From: Halocynthiibacter namhaensis
GTDB taxonomy: Bacteria > Pseudomonadota > Alphaproteobacteria > Rhodobacterales > Rhodobacteraceae
Assembly: GCF_000812685.1 (NCBI RefSeq)
Contig: NZ_JWIF01000027.1
Span: forward strand, 1-64,000
Reading direction: 5' to 3'
DNA length: 64,000 bases
Positions within the stretch are counted from its first letter, which is position 1. Every line of letters begins with the position of its first letter. Made by a program: the position numbers and the translations under genes. Below, piece after piece: positions 15,965-24,501 of this stretch. The notes under the pieces were generated by a model, which was given only the letters and a program-made list of their open reading frames with translations, ran no database searches and had not been told where the DNA came from.

Positions 15965-17899
15965 ATGAGCCATTCAGCCGATCAAATGGAACTCCGCGAA
16001 GACGATATTCGCAAACATTACGATGCTGCCGGAAATATGCTGGCGGGGATCGATCACACGCCGCGTATTGGCAAGGGGCGTGACGCAGCGCCTGTTGCGG
16101 GTGGGTCTTCGGGCATTCCGACGCGCAGACGTTTTCGGTCCACCACGCCAGGTCTTGTAACTCGATCCACCGCGCGCCCCGAAGGTGTGCAATTGATTGC
16201 GCGGATTGAAGGGCTGGGCGGGGATGATCCGCTGACCTCTCCGATGGAAGCGACCGTTCTGAACGATCTGCGCCGCGCGGTTGCGATTGCCTTGGCCGTG
16301 GCTGAAAACTTTGGCGAGGCGACCGAACTGGCCGCCATGAAACGTGACAACCTGCAAGGCGCTTTGGGTGACGATCGCAAGGCCGCCTTCAGCGAACTTT
16401 TGACGGCTGAGGCCCTTGTCACTCTATCGGTTTTCGCCAATGCGACTTCTTTCCTGTTGTCCCCCCATGCGTCTGAGGCCACCGCCGATATTGGTGAGGT
16501 TGAGGAAGTTCTGACAGACAATGGCCAGCTGGCTTTGCACGGTGCGCTCTGGGAATTGGACCAGGAATTGTCGGCGCTTGCGGAAGAAGAAAAACTGGTC
16601 GCAACCGTCATGGCGTTCTGTGAAAAACTCATGGAAAAGGTCAGCCTGCGTGCGCAAAACGCTGGTAAACTCGCCGCGTTCCACAATGCATCCTGGAAGG
16701 TCGAAGCAGATGATCTGACCATTGCCGGTTTCACGCCCGCACGCGCCGCCAAGGGCAGCAAGCTGACCATGAGCTTCAAAAAACCCAATGAGGTCGTCGG
16801 CAATCACATCGCGAAATATCAGTCGATGAAATTGGCAAAAATGGTCATGGCCTATGACTTTGAACGCAAGCTGAACCCTTTTGCGGAACTGGGTGGTTTC
16901 ATCTTTACCTTCATGGGCGATGGCAAGCCGGGCACGGGTAAAACCACGCTGATCCAGATGATGGCGGGCTTGATCAATGATTACTGTCAGGTCGCCGGCT
17001 ATCCCTTCCGGTACCAAAACCTTTCGACCGATAACATCGACAGCTATCAGGGTAAATCGGGCCAAAATGCCAAGGCTTTCATCAACAATGTGCTGGATCC
17101 CAACGTGATTGGTTTCGGCACAATCGATGACATCGACCAACTTGCGGGCAAACGTGGGGATCGGCAATCTTCTGCAGGTCAGCTTGAGATCACCGCCGTT
17201 CTGATGGAAAGCTTTGCGGGCGCCAATACGGTTGTGCGCGGGAATTGCACCTTTGGCATGTTCTCGAATTATCCGGAAAATGTCGATGATGCGCTGCGTC
17301 AACGGGCTGGTGCGCGCTTCCTTGTGGATGGGCCGCAGACGCGCGATGACTATATCGATATCCTGTCGCTGCTGATGGGCAAGAACCATGATATCCCTGT
17401 GGGTGATCACGAATTATTTTCAGCGCAAGAGATCAAAAAAGCCGTTTCCGCCAGCTTTGAGGGCCACGGAAAACCGCATGAAGAAGGCCTGTTACGCGTT
17501 TGGGATCAGACCGAAACACAGATCGGCAAGCTTGATACCATCGCGAAATTGGGCACCTATCTGAAGGCGATCCAGGAGGCGGATGAACGCTTTACGGGTC
17601 GTGCGATCAAGAACATCACGGATGCTGTGAAAGTGCGTGCGATGGACTTTGAGCTGCCGGATGAATGGATGGAAAACCCCGATCTGTTCCTGTTCAAGGA
17701 TTATAACACCAAGCTTGCGATGATCTCGGACATGCGCCAACCGATCACGGTGGATATGGTTGTGCAAGAGATCAACCGCTACGCCGACAGTGAATTCCGC
17801 TATGCCGATAAATCGGATGAGGTGGCGATTGAAAACATGGTGCGTGACTTTGGCCGAAACGAGGAAGCCAAGCGGCGCTATCTGAAAGGCCAAGCGTAA
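15965..17899 (+). CDS. AAA+ ATPase, 644 aa, central motor of the cluster
   Basis: The C-terminal half is a classical AAA module. Walker A is G-K-P-G-T-G-K-T-T (320-328), Walker B is G-F-G-T-I-D-D-I-D-Q-L-A (383-394), sensor 1 lies in F-S-N-Y-P-E-N-V (Asn435), and likely arginine fingers are R445/R447 in L-R-Q-R-A-G-A-R. The Walker B acidic pair is D-D instead of the usual D-E, a change in the catalytic glutamate position. About 300 N-terminal residues are helical with an unrecognised fold, and 180 C-terminal residues hold the small AAA subdomain and a tail. No TM or protease domain is present. It probably remodels or assembles the coiled-coil and membrane proteins encoded around it. It is not MoxR-like in its Walker B/sensor pattern. 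Confidence 0.85.
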   Translation: MSHSADQMELREDDIRKHYDAAGNMLAGIDHTPRIGKGRDAAPVAGGSSGIPTRRRFRSTTPGLVTRSTARPEGVQLIARIEGLGGDDPLTSPMEATVLNDLRRAVAIALAVAENFGEATELAAMKRDNLQGALGDDRKAAFSELLTAEALVTLSVFANATSFLLSPHASEATADIGEVEEVLTDNGQLALHGALWELDQELSALAEEEKLVATVMAFCEKLMEKVSLRAQNAGKLAAFHNASWKVEADDLTIAGFTPARAAKGSKLTMSFKKPNEVVGNHIAKYQSMKLAKMVMAYDFERKLNPFAELGGFIFTFMGDGKPGTGKTTLIQMMAGLINDYCQVAGYPFRYQNLSTDNIDSYQGKSGQNAKAFINNVLDPNVIGFGTIDDIDQLAGKRGDRQSSAGQLEITAVLMESFAGANTVVRGNCTFGMFSNYPENVDDALRQRAGARFLVDGPQTRDDYIDILSLLMGKNHDIPVGDHELFSAQEIKKAVSASFEGHGKPHEEGLLRVWDQTETQIGKLDTIAKLGTYLKAIQEADERFTGRAIKNITDAVKVRAMDFELPDEWMENPDLFLFKDYNTKLAMISDMRQPITVDMVVQEINRYADSEFRYADKSDEVAIENMVRDFGRNEEAKRRYLKGQA

Positions 17900-17916
17900 T
17901 GCGCCTTAAACACAAA

Positions 17917-18019
17917 GGGCAGTGCCTGACCCTGGGTGGGTGCGAAGCGCCCTCCCGTCAAACCGCAGGTTTGCCTTCGGCAAAACGGGAGGGTCAGGCG
18001 CTGCCCGGCGGTGCCGGGC
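17917..18019. repeat. REP-like multi-hairpin element
   Basis: GGGCAGTGCCTGACCC near the left end pairs, with one mismatch, with GGGTCAGGCGCTGCCC at the right end (to 18006). CCCTCCCGT and ACGGGAGGG pair inside it. Small hairpins lie within: GGTGCG/CGCCC, AAACC/GGTTT and TTGCC/GGCAA. A further perfect hairpin, GCCCGGC-GGT-GCCGGGC, overlaps the end (18003-18019). The branched structure and its intergenic site are typical of repetitive extragenic palindromes. It separates the ATPase gene from the low-GC gene at 18074 and may limit read-through. Confidence 0.8.
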
Positions 18020-18073
18020 AAGGACCGGTCTTGGTCGCGAACCTTAGTGGTGATCTGACACGGAGCATCCGGG

Positions 18074-18913
18074 ATGAGTGAGGAACAAACAGATCGCTTC
18101 TGGCGAAAGAATAACCCCATCCTTTGGGGGATTATTTTATCTGTTGCATTCATCGGTATTTACGGCTGGTTGGCTATTCTCGAAACCTGCGGTGTTGTGT
18201 CCTGCGAAAGCAAATGGCAGGAATTTTTGTCTGCAAGTCCAAATGAGATTGGTGACACGCTTGCAGGTATCTTTGGTGGCCTCGCTTTCTTGTGGATCAT
18301 TATGACTGTTTTGCTACAGAGCCAGGAGTTGAGGGAGCAACGCAAAGAGTTACGTCAGGCACGTGGTGAGTATGAGAAAATGGCTAATGCTATGCAGAAA
18401 CAAGCGGAAGTGGCAGATCAGCAGATTTCGATATTGCAGGGGGAGCAGAGACAGCGTGATGAATTGCGTGCCGACAGACTCTTCAATCAAAAGCTTACAT
18501 CTTTTGTTCAGAGCGTAATTGAAACACCTTCCCAGGGGCTTCATTGGTACTTTTCAAATGATATAATCGATGACGAAACTGGTGGGAATGGTCAGATACA
18601 TGCCTTAAATTTATATCATAAGGACATGCATGATCAAACGGTCGATGAAACATTGATTGGTCTTCGCAGGAGATTGCCTGGGCTACGCGAGAGTTTGTGG
18701 GAGTATACACATACGAGTATCGATTTTCGATTGCCTGATTCACATGCTGTAATCTTATACTTGGTTGAAAAGTTGGAAGATCTTACTCGAATGAAAGCTG
18801 ATATCTCCGATGCAGAACAAGAACGTTTGGAAATGTTTCGCTTGCCTGAAATCGGACAAGAGTTGCAGGAGCTTTTGTCGACTACTCAATTGTGGGCGGA
18901 CACCGTAGAATGA
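18074..18913 (+). CDS. Two-TM coiled-coil protein, low-GC insert in the cluster, 279 aa
   Basis: Two TM helices (about residues 16-36 and 62-82) are followed at once by a charged coiled coil (L-R-E-Q-R-K-E-L-R-Q-A-R ... Q-I-S-I-L-Q-G-E-Q-R-Q-R) and a soluble domain of about 150 residues. This layout (G-I-F-G-G-L-A-F-L-W then Q-E-L-R-E-Q) is common in uncharacterised proteins of mobile or defence neighbourhoods; that link is recollection, not a search. Base composition is visibly more AT-rich than the flanking genes, and a REP-like element precedes it, suggesting acquisition. Its TGA overlaps the ATG of the next gene (ATGA), so it is now translationally coupled. Confidence 0.65.
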   Translation: MSEEQTDRFWRKNNPILWGIILSVAFIGIYGWLAILETCGVVSCESKWQEFLSASPNEIGDTLAGIFGGLAFLWIIMTVLLQSQELREQRKELRQARGEYEKMANAMQKQAEVADQQISILQGEQRQRDELRADRLFNQKLTSFVQSVIETPSQGLHWYFSNDIIDDETGGNGQIHALNLYHKDMHDQTVDETLIGLRRRLPGLRESLWEYTHTSIDFRLPDSHAVILYLVEKLEDLTRMKADISDAEQERLEMFRLPEIGQELQELLSTTQLWADTVE

Positions 18914-20259
18914 AACGTCTCATCCAACATGGCCTGATGTTTGGCAATCTGATTGAGGTTTCCTCGCCCGCTTTGGTGGCGCGTTACAATCGTGCGCTGG
19001 ACAGTTTGACGGGGAAGACCACAGACCTCACGGATTTTCACATTGATATTTCCGGCTACTCCCCCGAGATCGGGGATGAGCTGGGGGATCATCTGTATCT
19101 GAACCACGGGGGCTGTAATCGGCAGTTTATTCTGCTGACCACCGATCAGAAAACCGCGCCTTTGTTGAATGCCAAATTTTCCACATCTCGCGGGATTTTG
19201 CGGCAGTTTATTGAACGCAACGAAAGCCAATTGTTCGCGCTGACCACCCGCGATGCGGTGGCGGGAGAGCTGTTGAATTCGGTCTATGCGGTGGACGGGG
19301 CGCAGGCCTTGTTCGACATCCGCCAGATCACGATTGAGGCCGACACCACCGAAGCCCATGTGTCTGACGCCCGGCGTCTGGAAGGCATGATCACCCGGTT
19401 TCGCCATGAGGACGATGGCTGGCTCGACGATGTTTTGATCGCCGATATGATCACGCTGGCCAAGAAAACTGGCGATGTGACGCGCCAACCGATCAACCTG
19501 AAAACCCCTAGTTTCAGCCAGGAAAATTTCTGGACGGCGCATTTTGGTGGGATCTATCTGTTCCAGAATATGGACCACCCGGCACTGATCTCGCGCGAGG
19601 ATAAAGTGGCACTTGGCAATAGGCTTCCGATCAAACATGTGTTTGATTTTGATAACAGAAACCAGATCGCGAAGTTTCTTGAATATAACGATCTGGTCGA
19701 ACCCATCGTGAAGGCACGCGGTGTCGATGCCGCGGCGATCTTGCAGCAGAAAATGGATTTCATCGTGATGGATGTGGCCGCGGATGCAGGCGAAGACCTG
19801 ACTGGTGCAACCCGCCGTGATCTGCGGGCCATGGCGCGGCGGTATGGGGCCGATTTGCCGAAGGAATTCCACGGCCTTGCGGATCTTTTGCGTTGGGCGA
19901 ATGGGGCTGGAAAATGGCCAAAGATCACGTCGGAACACCCGGCCTATTTCTATACATTACGCGCACGAAATCATGCAGACCGCGACCTGGTAAACATGTT
20001 GTTAGCGGAATTAACGCCAAAAGACATTCGCCAATTGTTCATCTGCCACAAGGAACGGTTCTATCAAGATTACGCGTCTTGGCCGGATGCGAAAAAAGGA
20101 TTTGTGGCGGAATTCTTGGCGCGCGATTATATGGTAGATAAAGCGGGCGCGCGTGCGGCGTTATTTGGCGGTGAAGACACAATGGATGAATCGTCACAGC
20201 CATCGCGCGCAGGGGCATCACGCCAAAAATTCAGCGGCCCATGGGGCAGCGCAGTATAA
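18910..20259 (+). CDS. Conserved uncharacterised protein of the AAA+ cluster (possibly DUF6638), 449 aa
   Basis: The start M-K-R-L-I-Q-H-G-L-M-F-G-N-L sits at ATG 18910 in an ATGA overlap; an upstream ATG at 18892 lies inside the preceding gene. The protein is soluble and globular. Distinctive segments are D-F-H-I-D-I-S-G-Y-S-P-E-I-G-D, L-N-H-G-G-C-N-R-Q-F-I-L-L-T-T, F-W-T-A-H-F-G-G-I-Y and I-T-S-E-H-P-A-Y-F-Y-T-L-R-A-R. I recall this as a conserved Rhodobacterales family, perhaps DUF6638; the number should be verified. No catalytic motif is obvious. The gene is followed 15 bases later by two membrane-protein genes. Confidence 0.65.
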   Translation: MKRLIQHGLMFGNLIEVSSPALVARYNRALDSLTGKTTDLTDFHIDISGYSPEIGDELGDHLYLNHGGCNRQFILLTTDQKTAPLLNAKFSTSRGILRQFIERNESQLFALTTRDAVAGELLNSVYAVDGAQALFDIRQITIEADTTEAHVSDARRLEGMITRFRHEDDGWLDDVLIADMITLAKKTGDVTRQPINLKTPSFSQENFWTAHFGGIYLFQNMDHPALISREDKVALGNRLPIKHVFDFDNRNQIAKFLEYNDLVEPIVKARGVDAAAILQQKMDFIVMDVAADAGEDLTGATRRDLRAMARRYGADLPKEFHGLADLLRWANGAGKWPKITSEHPAYFYTLRARNHADRDLVNMLLAELTPKDIRQLFICHKERFYQDYASWPDAKKGFVAEFLARDYMVDKAGARAALFGGEDTMDESSQPSRAGASRQKFSGPWGSAV

Positions 20260-20274
20260 ACGAGGGAGGCAGGT

Positions 20275-20544
20275 TTGGGACTTATCAGATTGATAATATT
20301 TGGTTTTCTCGCCATGACCGTGACCTATTTTCTGGTGTCGTGGTATTCGCGTTCTGTGCGGCTTGAACGGCTGGAAAAGGAATGGGATGCTGACCCGCAA
20401 GGCGATGATGCCGCGCGTACAACCCATATCGAAACCGGCATGGTCGCTTATGAAAATGGCTTCCGTAAGAAGTTGATATGGCTGATTTATATCGTGCCTG
20501 TGGTGTTTGTCATCACGGCTTTCTATGTAACAAACACAGGTTAA
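20275..20544 (+). CDS. Small two-TM membrane protein, TTG start, 89 aa
   Basis: The likely start is TTG 20275, because GGGAGG lies 5 bases before it; no in-frame ATG gives both helices. TM helices span about residues 3-22 and 66-84, separated by a charged cytoplasmic or periplasmic loop with L-E-R-L-E-K-E-W-D. No family is recognised. It lies 15 bases after the preceding gene and 7 bases before the DUF1523 gene, so it is part of the same operon. Confidence 0.65.
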   Translation: MGLIRLIIFGFLAMTVTYFLVSWYSRSVRLERLEKEWDADPQGDDAARTTHIETGMVAYENGFRKKLIWLIYIVPVVFVITAFYVTNTG

Positions 20545-20551
20545 AAATCAC

Positions 20552-21241
20552 ATGCTGAACAGAATTAAATTTGGACTGAAGGTCCTTTTGGTCGTCATCA
20601 TGGGCGGGTTTTTCCACTATGTTTTGCCGCAACACGACGTGGTGCGCGTGACCTCGACCGAGATCATCCGCCAAGATTTTTCGTGGTATAACAAATTGTT
20701 CTATGCCCAAGCTGACAGCGGGAATGTTGAAGCTGCCAACCGCGATATGCGCCTGATAAACACAGTGCGCCGCAAGACATGGATCTGGGGGTTCTTCCGT
20801 CGCGAGTCTGAAGAGGTAATGGTGTATCGCAATGAAGATACCGGCTGGATTTGGCCACCGTATTTCAAGTTTGACAGTTCCAACTTGCAAGCTGAGGCCG
20901 CGGCGGTTGTGTCGTCGCGTGAGGATGAACAATGGGTGGTGCTCACGCATTATGGTTGGCGCAATAAGTTGATGACCGTGTTTCCAAATGCGATTGGTGT
21001 CCGCGCGGTCGAAGGCCCGGATGTACGGATAATTCCTTGGTTTAACATTATTTTCTTCACCTTCCTGCTTGTGGCTTGGCGGTTCTTGCAGGCGGCATGG
21101 GGACAGTTTCGGGAACGCAATCTTGACCCCACACTGGATACTGTGGATGGACATATGGATGCTGCAACAGACCGCGCGCGTGGTGTTTGGGGGCGATTTA
21201 CCGGTTGGCTCGGTACGTGGCGCAGCAAACCTCGCAGATGA
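20552..21241 (+). CDS. DUF1523 family membrane protein, 229 aa
   Basis: The sequence fits DUF1523: an N-terminal TM helix ending in F-H-Y-V-L-P-Q-H-D-V-V-R-V, a periplasmic core with V-M-V-Y-R-N-E-D-T-G-W-I-W-P-P-Y-F-K-F-D and W-V-V-L-T-H-Y-G-W-R-N, then I-I-P-W-F-N-I-I-F before a second TM helix and a basic cytoplasmic tail. The family is known mainly from Rhodobacterales and has no assigned function. Here it closes the AAA+/TelA-like operon, giving the first functional context for it: a membrane partner of an AAA+ system. The tail is longer than I recall for the family (about 175 residues). Confidence 0.8.
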   Translation: MLNRIKFGLKVLLVVIMGGFFHYVLPQHDVVRVTSTEIIRQDFSWYNKLFYAQADSGNVEAANRDMRLINTVRRKTWIWGFFRRESEEVMVYRNEDTGWIWPPYFKFDSSNLQAEAAAVVSSREDEQWVVLTHYGWRNKLMTVFPNAIGVRAVEGPDVRIIPWFNIIFFTFLLVAWRFLQAAWGQFRERNLDPTLDTVDGHMDAATDRARGVWGRFTGWLGTWRSKPRR

Positions 21242-21273
21242 CGATGCACTTGCGTTTCTAGTCAGCTTTTAGG

Positions 21274-21304
21274 CCCCCTAATTCATCCTATGTGTGTTAG
21301 GGGG
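21274..21304. terminator. Hairpin after the DUF1523 gene
   Basis: CCCCCTAA (21274-21281) and TTAGGGGG (21297-21304) are complementary with a 15-base loop, 32 bases after the stop. There is no long T-run. It separates the operon from the convergent KDO-transferase genes; the rest of 21242-21435 shows nothing else. Confidence 0.5.
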
Positions 21305-21435
21305 ATCGTTGGGCAACAACGCATGTATTTCTGCAAAAAAAACGGGGGCGGGCATTGGTAGAGTGCTGTCAGATATCATGAATTTGCATGACCACCACCC
21401 CTGGTGGATTTCTTGCCAACCAATACTATCTTCTT

Positions 21436-22770
21436 TTATTTGGTAGTGTTATTCGCCAGCACGAGATCAAGGGCTTGTAGGGTCCGCTGGCTTGCGCCTT
21501 GGTGCTGGGATGTGAAGGCGATGATACTGTCCTGTGAAACTTCTGACGGCACACGCAGGGTTTCAATCAGCTCTGCCGCTGTTGTAACATCTTGCGCAAC
21601 GCCGGCCTGTTTAGCTTCGACAAAGGGAAATTCGATTGGCCAAGTAATGGGACCAACCAAGACAGGCTTGCGCAACGATAGGGCTTCGATGATGTTATGG
21701 GCACCGCGTTCGTTAAAGCCTCCTCCAACGATTACACGATCTGCCAAGGTCAAATAAAAGTACATTTCCCCCATGCTGTCACCAAGCAATACGTGGGTGT
21801 CGTCGAGAAAGGGTGTCTTAACAAAATGATCTGTCCCAGCATGGATGTCGCCCAGGACTTTGCTGCGGCGAAGCGTTTTGAGATTTGAGGCAAGCAGCAA
21901 GGCCTCAACCGCATCAAATCGTTCTGGGGCACGTGGGACGTAGATGAATAGCGGGGTGGGGCGTTTGTCTTCTTCTGCTTGCTTGGCCACTCTTTGGATC
22001 AGGTCCGTATACAGATCTTCTTCATCGGCAACGCCGCTTGCGATTGCGATAACCTCGCGATCACTGTGGGCGATTTGCTGTCGGACTTTCGTTGCGACAT
22101 CAATCTGTTGTTGGGGGATGGGTTGGTCAAAGCGCAATTCGCCCGTAACAGAGATGTTGGGCAGGCCGATTGACGCAAATTGTTCGGCCTGAATCGCAGA
22201 CTTAACAAAAGCGCCGGCGCATTTTTGGATCACTCTCTGGCGAATGCGTAACCCTTTGGCGTCACGCTTCATTGGGCGCGAAGAATACTGTGCATTGCAG
22301 AGATAGAGCGGCAGTTTTGCACGTCTGGCAGCAAGCACCATTGCTGGCCAAATCTCAACTTCAAGCATCAATGCGATCCGCGGGCTGCAAGCGCGAAAAA
22401 ACCTTCGGTGACACCAAGCGATATCAAAGGGCACCCAGATCACCGCGAGTTGCCCCGTTGCTATTTCGTGGGGAAACTGGCGTTCTGCCTCTCGGCGTCC
22501 TGCGGGTGTGAAATTGGTGATAACCACTGTGTCGTCGCGATCCAGCACCAGTTGAATAAGTGGTACAGCGGATCTGATTTCGCCAAGGCTGACCGCGTGA
22601 AACCAGATTGGGTGTTGGGGCAGTGATCCCGAATAAAATCCAAACCGTTCGCGCAGATGCTGGATGTAAAGCGGGTCTTTGCGGCCTCGTTTCCACAAGT
22701 AAGCCAATATCAGTGGCATCAAAAGACCCCAGCCTAGGCCATAGATAAGCATAAAAATGGTTAGGATCAT
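21436..22770 (-). CDS. KDO-transferase (WaaA/KdtA)-like glycosyltransferase, 444 aa
   Basis: The sequence has the KdtA N-terminal domain: a TM anchor at residues ~3-22, the basic segment with R-E-R-F-G, I-W-F-H-A-V-S-L-G-E near 55-64, and E-V-E-I-W-P, matching the E-x-E-hydrophobic-W-P signature. The GT-B C-terminal half has V-G-G-G-F-N-E-R-G-A-H-N-I-I-E-A near 360. WaaA transfers KDO from CMP-KDO to lipid A precursor at the inner membrane. This is the second of two paralogues, starting inside the end of the upstream copy (4-base ATGA overlap). It may add a second KDO or another sugar acid; its divergence from the canonical alphaproteobacterial form suggests a specialised acceptor. Confidence 0.8.
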   Translation of the reverse strand: MILTIFMLIYGLGWGLLMPLILAYLWKRGRKDPLYIQHLRERFGFYSGSLPQHPIWFHAVSLGEIRSAVPLIQLVLDRDDTVVITNFTPAGRREAERQFPHEIATGQLAVIWVPFDIAWCHRRFFRACSPRIALMLEVEIWPAMVLAARRAKLPLYLCNAQYSSRPMKRDAKGLRIRQRVIQKCAGAFVKSAIQAEQFASIGLPNISVTGELRFDQPIPQQQIDVATKVRQQIAHSDREVIAIASGVADEEDLYTDLIQRVAKQAEEDKRPTPLFIYVPRAPERFDAVEALLLASNLKTLRRSKVLGDIHAGTDHFVKTPFLDDTHVLLGDSMGEMYFYLTLADRVIVGGGFNERGAHNIIEALSLRKPVLVGPITWPIEFPFVEAKQAGVAQDVTTAAELIETLRVPSEVSQDSIIAFTSQHQGASQRTLQALDLVLANNTTK

Positions 22771-24056
22771 GGATCGGGCCTTAGCAGTGAAATCAACTCG
22801 TTGGCCAGCGGTATAACAGAGGCTTGCGCATCGGCAACCAGCTGTTCTGCAACGACTTGAGAGTGTGCGGTGGGATCAGTTCTGATGGCCTGAACAAGGG
22901 TTTCTACAGGCGTGTTTGACGTGTCAATTTGGCAGGAAAGCCCAGCGTCTTTAAGGGTGTCATAGTCCACTTGGAAATTGTGTACGTCTGGTCCGTGCAA
23001 TACAGGGACACCCAAACAAATGGCCTCCCACGGATTATGACCGCCCACGCCTCCCATGCTTGCCCCAATATATGCCTTTTGGGACAGGCGATACCACAGG
23101 CCAAGCTCGCCGAAACTGTCTGCAAGGAAGACCGCGGTATCGTCATCGGGGATCATGCTGAGGCTTCGTTGCGCAAATGCCATTTGGCTGTGCCCTAACT
23201 GTTCGATCAGTTCGGGGGCACGGTTAGGAACACGGGGGGCAAGCACCAGAAGATAGGATGGATCATCTGCAAACAACAGCTTTTGGGCGGCGATCACTAC
23301 TGCTTCATCGGCAACATGGGTGGAAGCTGCCGTCCAGATTTTACGTCGGGACAATTGATGTTTTAGTTGGTTCAAATCAGATGGGTTTACCGTAAGAGGG
23401 GCCGCCGCCGGTTTGAGAGACCGATACAATTGTGGTTGTTTCGCCCCAAGTGACTTGAGATGTCTTTGGGTCTCTGTGTCTTGTGCCGACACAAAGGCGA
23501 ACCGTTTGAATAGATCAGCATGCAAACCCGCGAAGCGGGCGCGGCGTTTATAGCTGTTTTCATGTATGCGGGCATTGATGAAAGCCAAAGGAATGCCGCG
23601 AGCATATGCATCATGTATCGCACCGGGCCAAAGATCTTGTTCTGACCAGATTGATAGGTCTGGTCGCCAATGGTCGAGAAAACTGCGAACGAAGCCGTTG
23701 CCATCGAGAGGCAAAAATTGGTGAACAGTTCGGTTGGGCAGATTTGCCCCTAGAACCTTAGACGAGGACCGGGCAGTCGACGTGATGAGAAATGACAGCT
23801 GTGGGTCTGTTTCGTGCATCTGTGCGATTAAGGGTCGCAGGGCCAGCACTTCGCCCAATCCAACAGCGTGAATCCAAATCAAACGCCCTTCTGGGCGGGG
23901 CTGTGTTGGGATCCCAAGCTTTTCATCACTGCGTATCGGGTCGTCTTTTCCACGTTGGACACGTCGCTTGATCAGCCATTTCATCAACGGTTGCAGCAAC
24001 GGCCTAATACATAGATAGGCGCGCAATTGCAGCCCTGTGCGCATGAAAATGGTCAT
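22767..24056 (-). CDS. waaA: KDO transferase (3-deoxy-D-manno-octulosonate transferase), 429 aa
   Basis: It has the typical alphaproteobacterial KdtA layout: R-G-K-D-D-P-I-R near residue 35, I-W-I-H-A-V-G-L-G-E near 58-67, A-A-S-T-H near the start of the GT-B C-terminal domain, L-A-P-R-V-P-N-R, F-G-E-L-G-L-W-Y-R-L and G-G-H-N-P-W-E-A. It transfers KDO to lipid IVA. The usual E-x-E-L-W-P motif reads E-Q-D-L-W-P, so the second acidic residue is Asp. The start is ATG 24056 or 24044, neither with a strong ribosome site. It is co-transcribed with the second paralogue at 21436-22770. Confidence 0.82.
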   Translation of the reverse strand: MTIFMRTGLQLRAYLCIRPLLQPLMKWLIKRRVQRGKDDPIRSDEKLGIPTQPRPEGRLIWIHAVGLGEVLALRPLIAQMHETDPQLSFLITSTARSSSKVLGANLPNRTVHQFLPLDGNGFVRSFLDHWRPDLSIWSEQDLWPGAIHDAYARGIPLAFINARIHENSYKRRARFAGLHADLFKRFAFVSAQDTETQRHLKSLGAKQPQLYRSLKPAAAPLTVNPSDLNQLKHQLSRRKIWTAASTHVADEAVVIAAQKLLFADDPSYLLVLAPRVPNRAPELIEQLGHSQMAFAQRSLSMIPDDDTAVFLADSFGELGLWYRLSQKAYIGASMGGVGGHNPWEAICLGVPVLHGPDVHNFQVDYDTLKDAGLSCQIDTSNTPVETLVQAIRTDPTAHSQVVAEQLVADAQASVIPLANELISLLRPDP

Positions 24057-24314
24057 GGAATGTCTCGTGTAGGCAAGTGGTGTGCTTTCAAGTGCGGTGT
24101 CGCTTTCGTCACGATGTCATCCCGAATGATGCGCGCATATTGTTCTTCATTTTCGTATTGCACTTGGAACGTTCTCATTCGTGAATCTGTTACGCATTTC
24201 GTTGGCTATTGGTTTGCAAGAATAGGATCTGTGACGGGTTAGTCCATCGTAGATTTACGGTTACCTAATTTTGATGCAACGCAATCCATGAAACATCGTT
24301 GATACACAACGGGA

Positions 24315-24440
24315 TCACGACGAGGCGAACAGGGGCGAGGTGATCAATCCACCGATGACGACAATCCCCATGGGCTGGCCGAAGCTTGGATCACCTTCCA
24401 CAATTGCAAGAGTGCCAGGTGAAGCTTGTCCATCGCGGCG
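24315..24440 (-). pseudogene. Remnant of an RND efflux permease C-terminus
   Basis: Between a stop at 24443-24441 and a stop at 24317-24315, the minus strand encodes a stretch including L-A-I-V-E-G-D, G-Q-P-M-G-I-V-V-I-G-G-L-I-T-S and a short tail. This matches the penultimate TM region of RND permeases (the ...P-M-G-I-A-V-I-G-G-L-x-x-S-T pattern). Stops bound it on both sides and the normal last helix is lost, so it is a fossil fragment of a transporter once present here. It has no start codon or ribosome site. Confidence 0.5.
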
Positions 24441-24501
24441 TCATCTGATCACCGCCTCGTTAAAAAACCGCCATGGTCATTTTTTCACGCCTCGCTCCAA
24501 G

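Noticed and set aside
17917-18019. Palindromic array as a possible CRISPR or small RNA gene
   Set aside because: There is only one copy, with nested hairpins and no equal spacers; it fits a REP-like element.
13413-21241. MoxR-VWA or type VI/phage-tail type AAA system
   Set aside because: No VWA domain, tail protein or ClpV features are present; the ATPase motifs are of the classical AAA type.
24315-24440. Small real gene for a hydrophobic peptide
   Set aside because: It has no start codon or ribosome site and matches only an internal piece of RND permeases.
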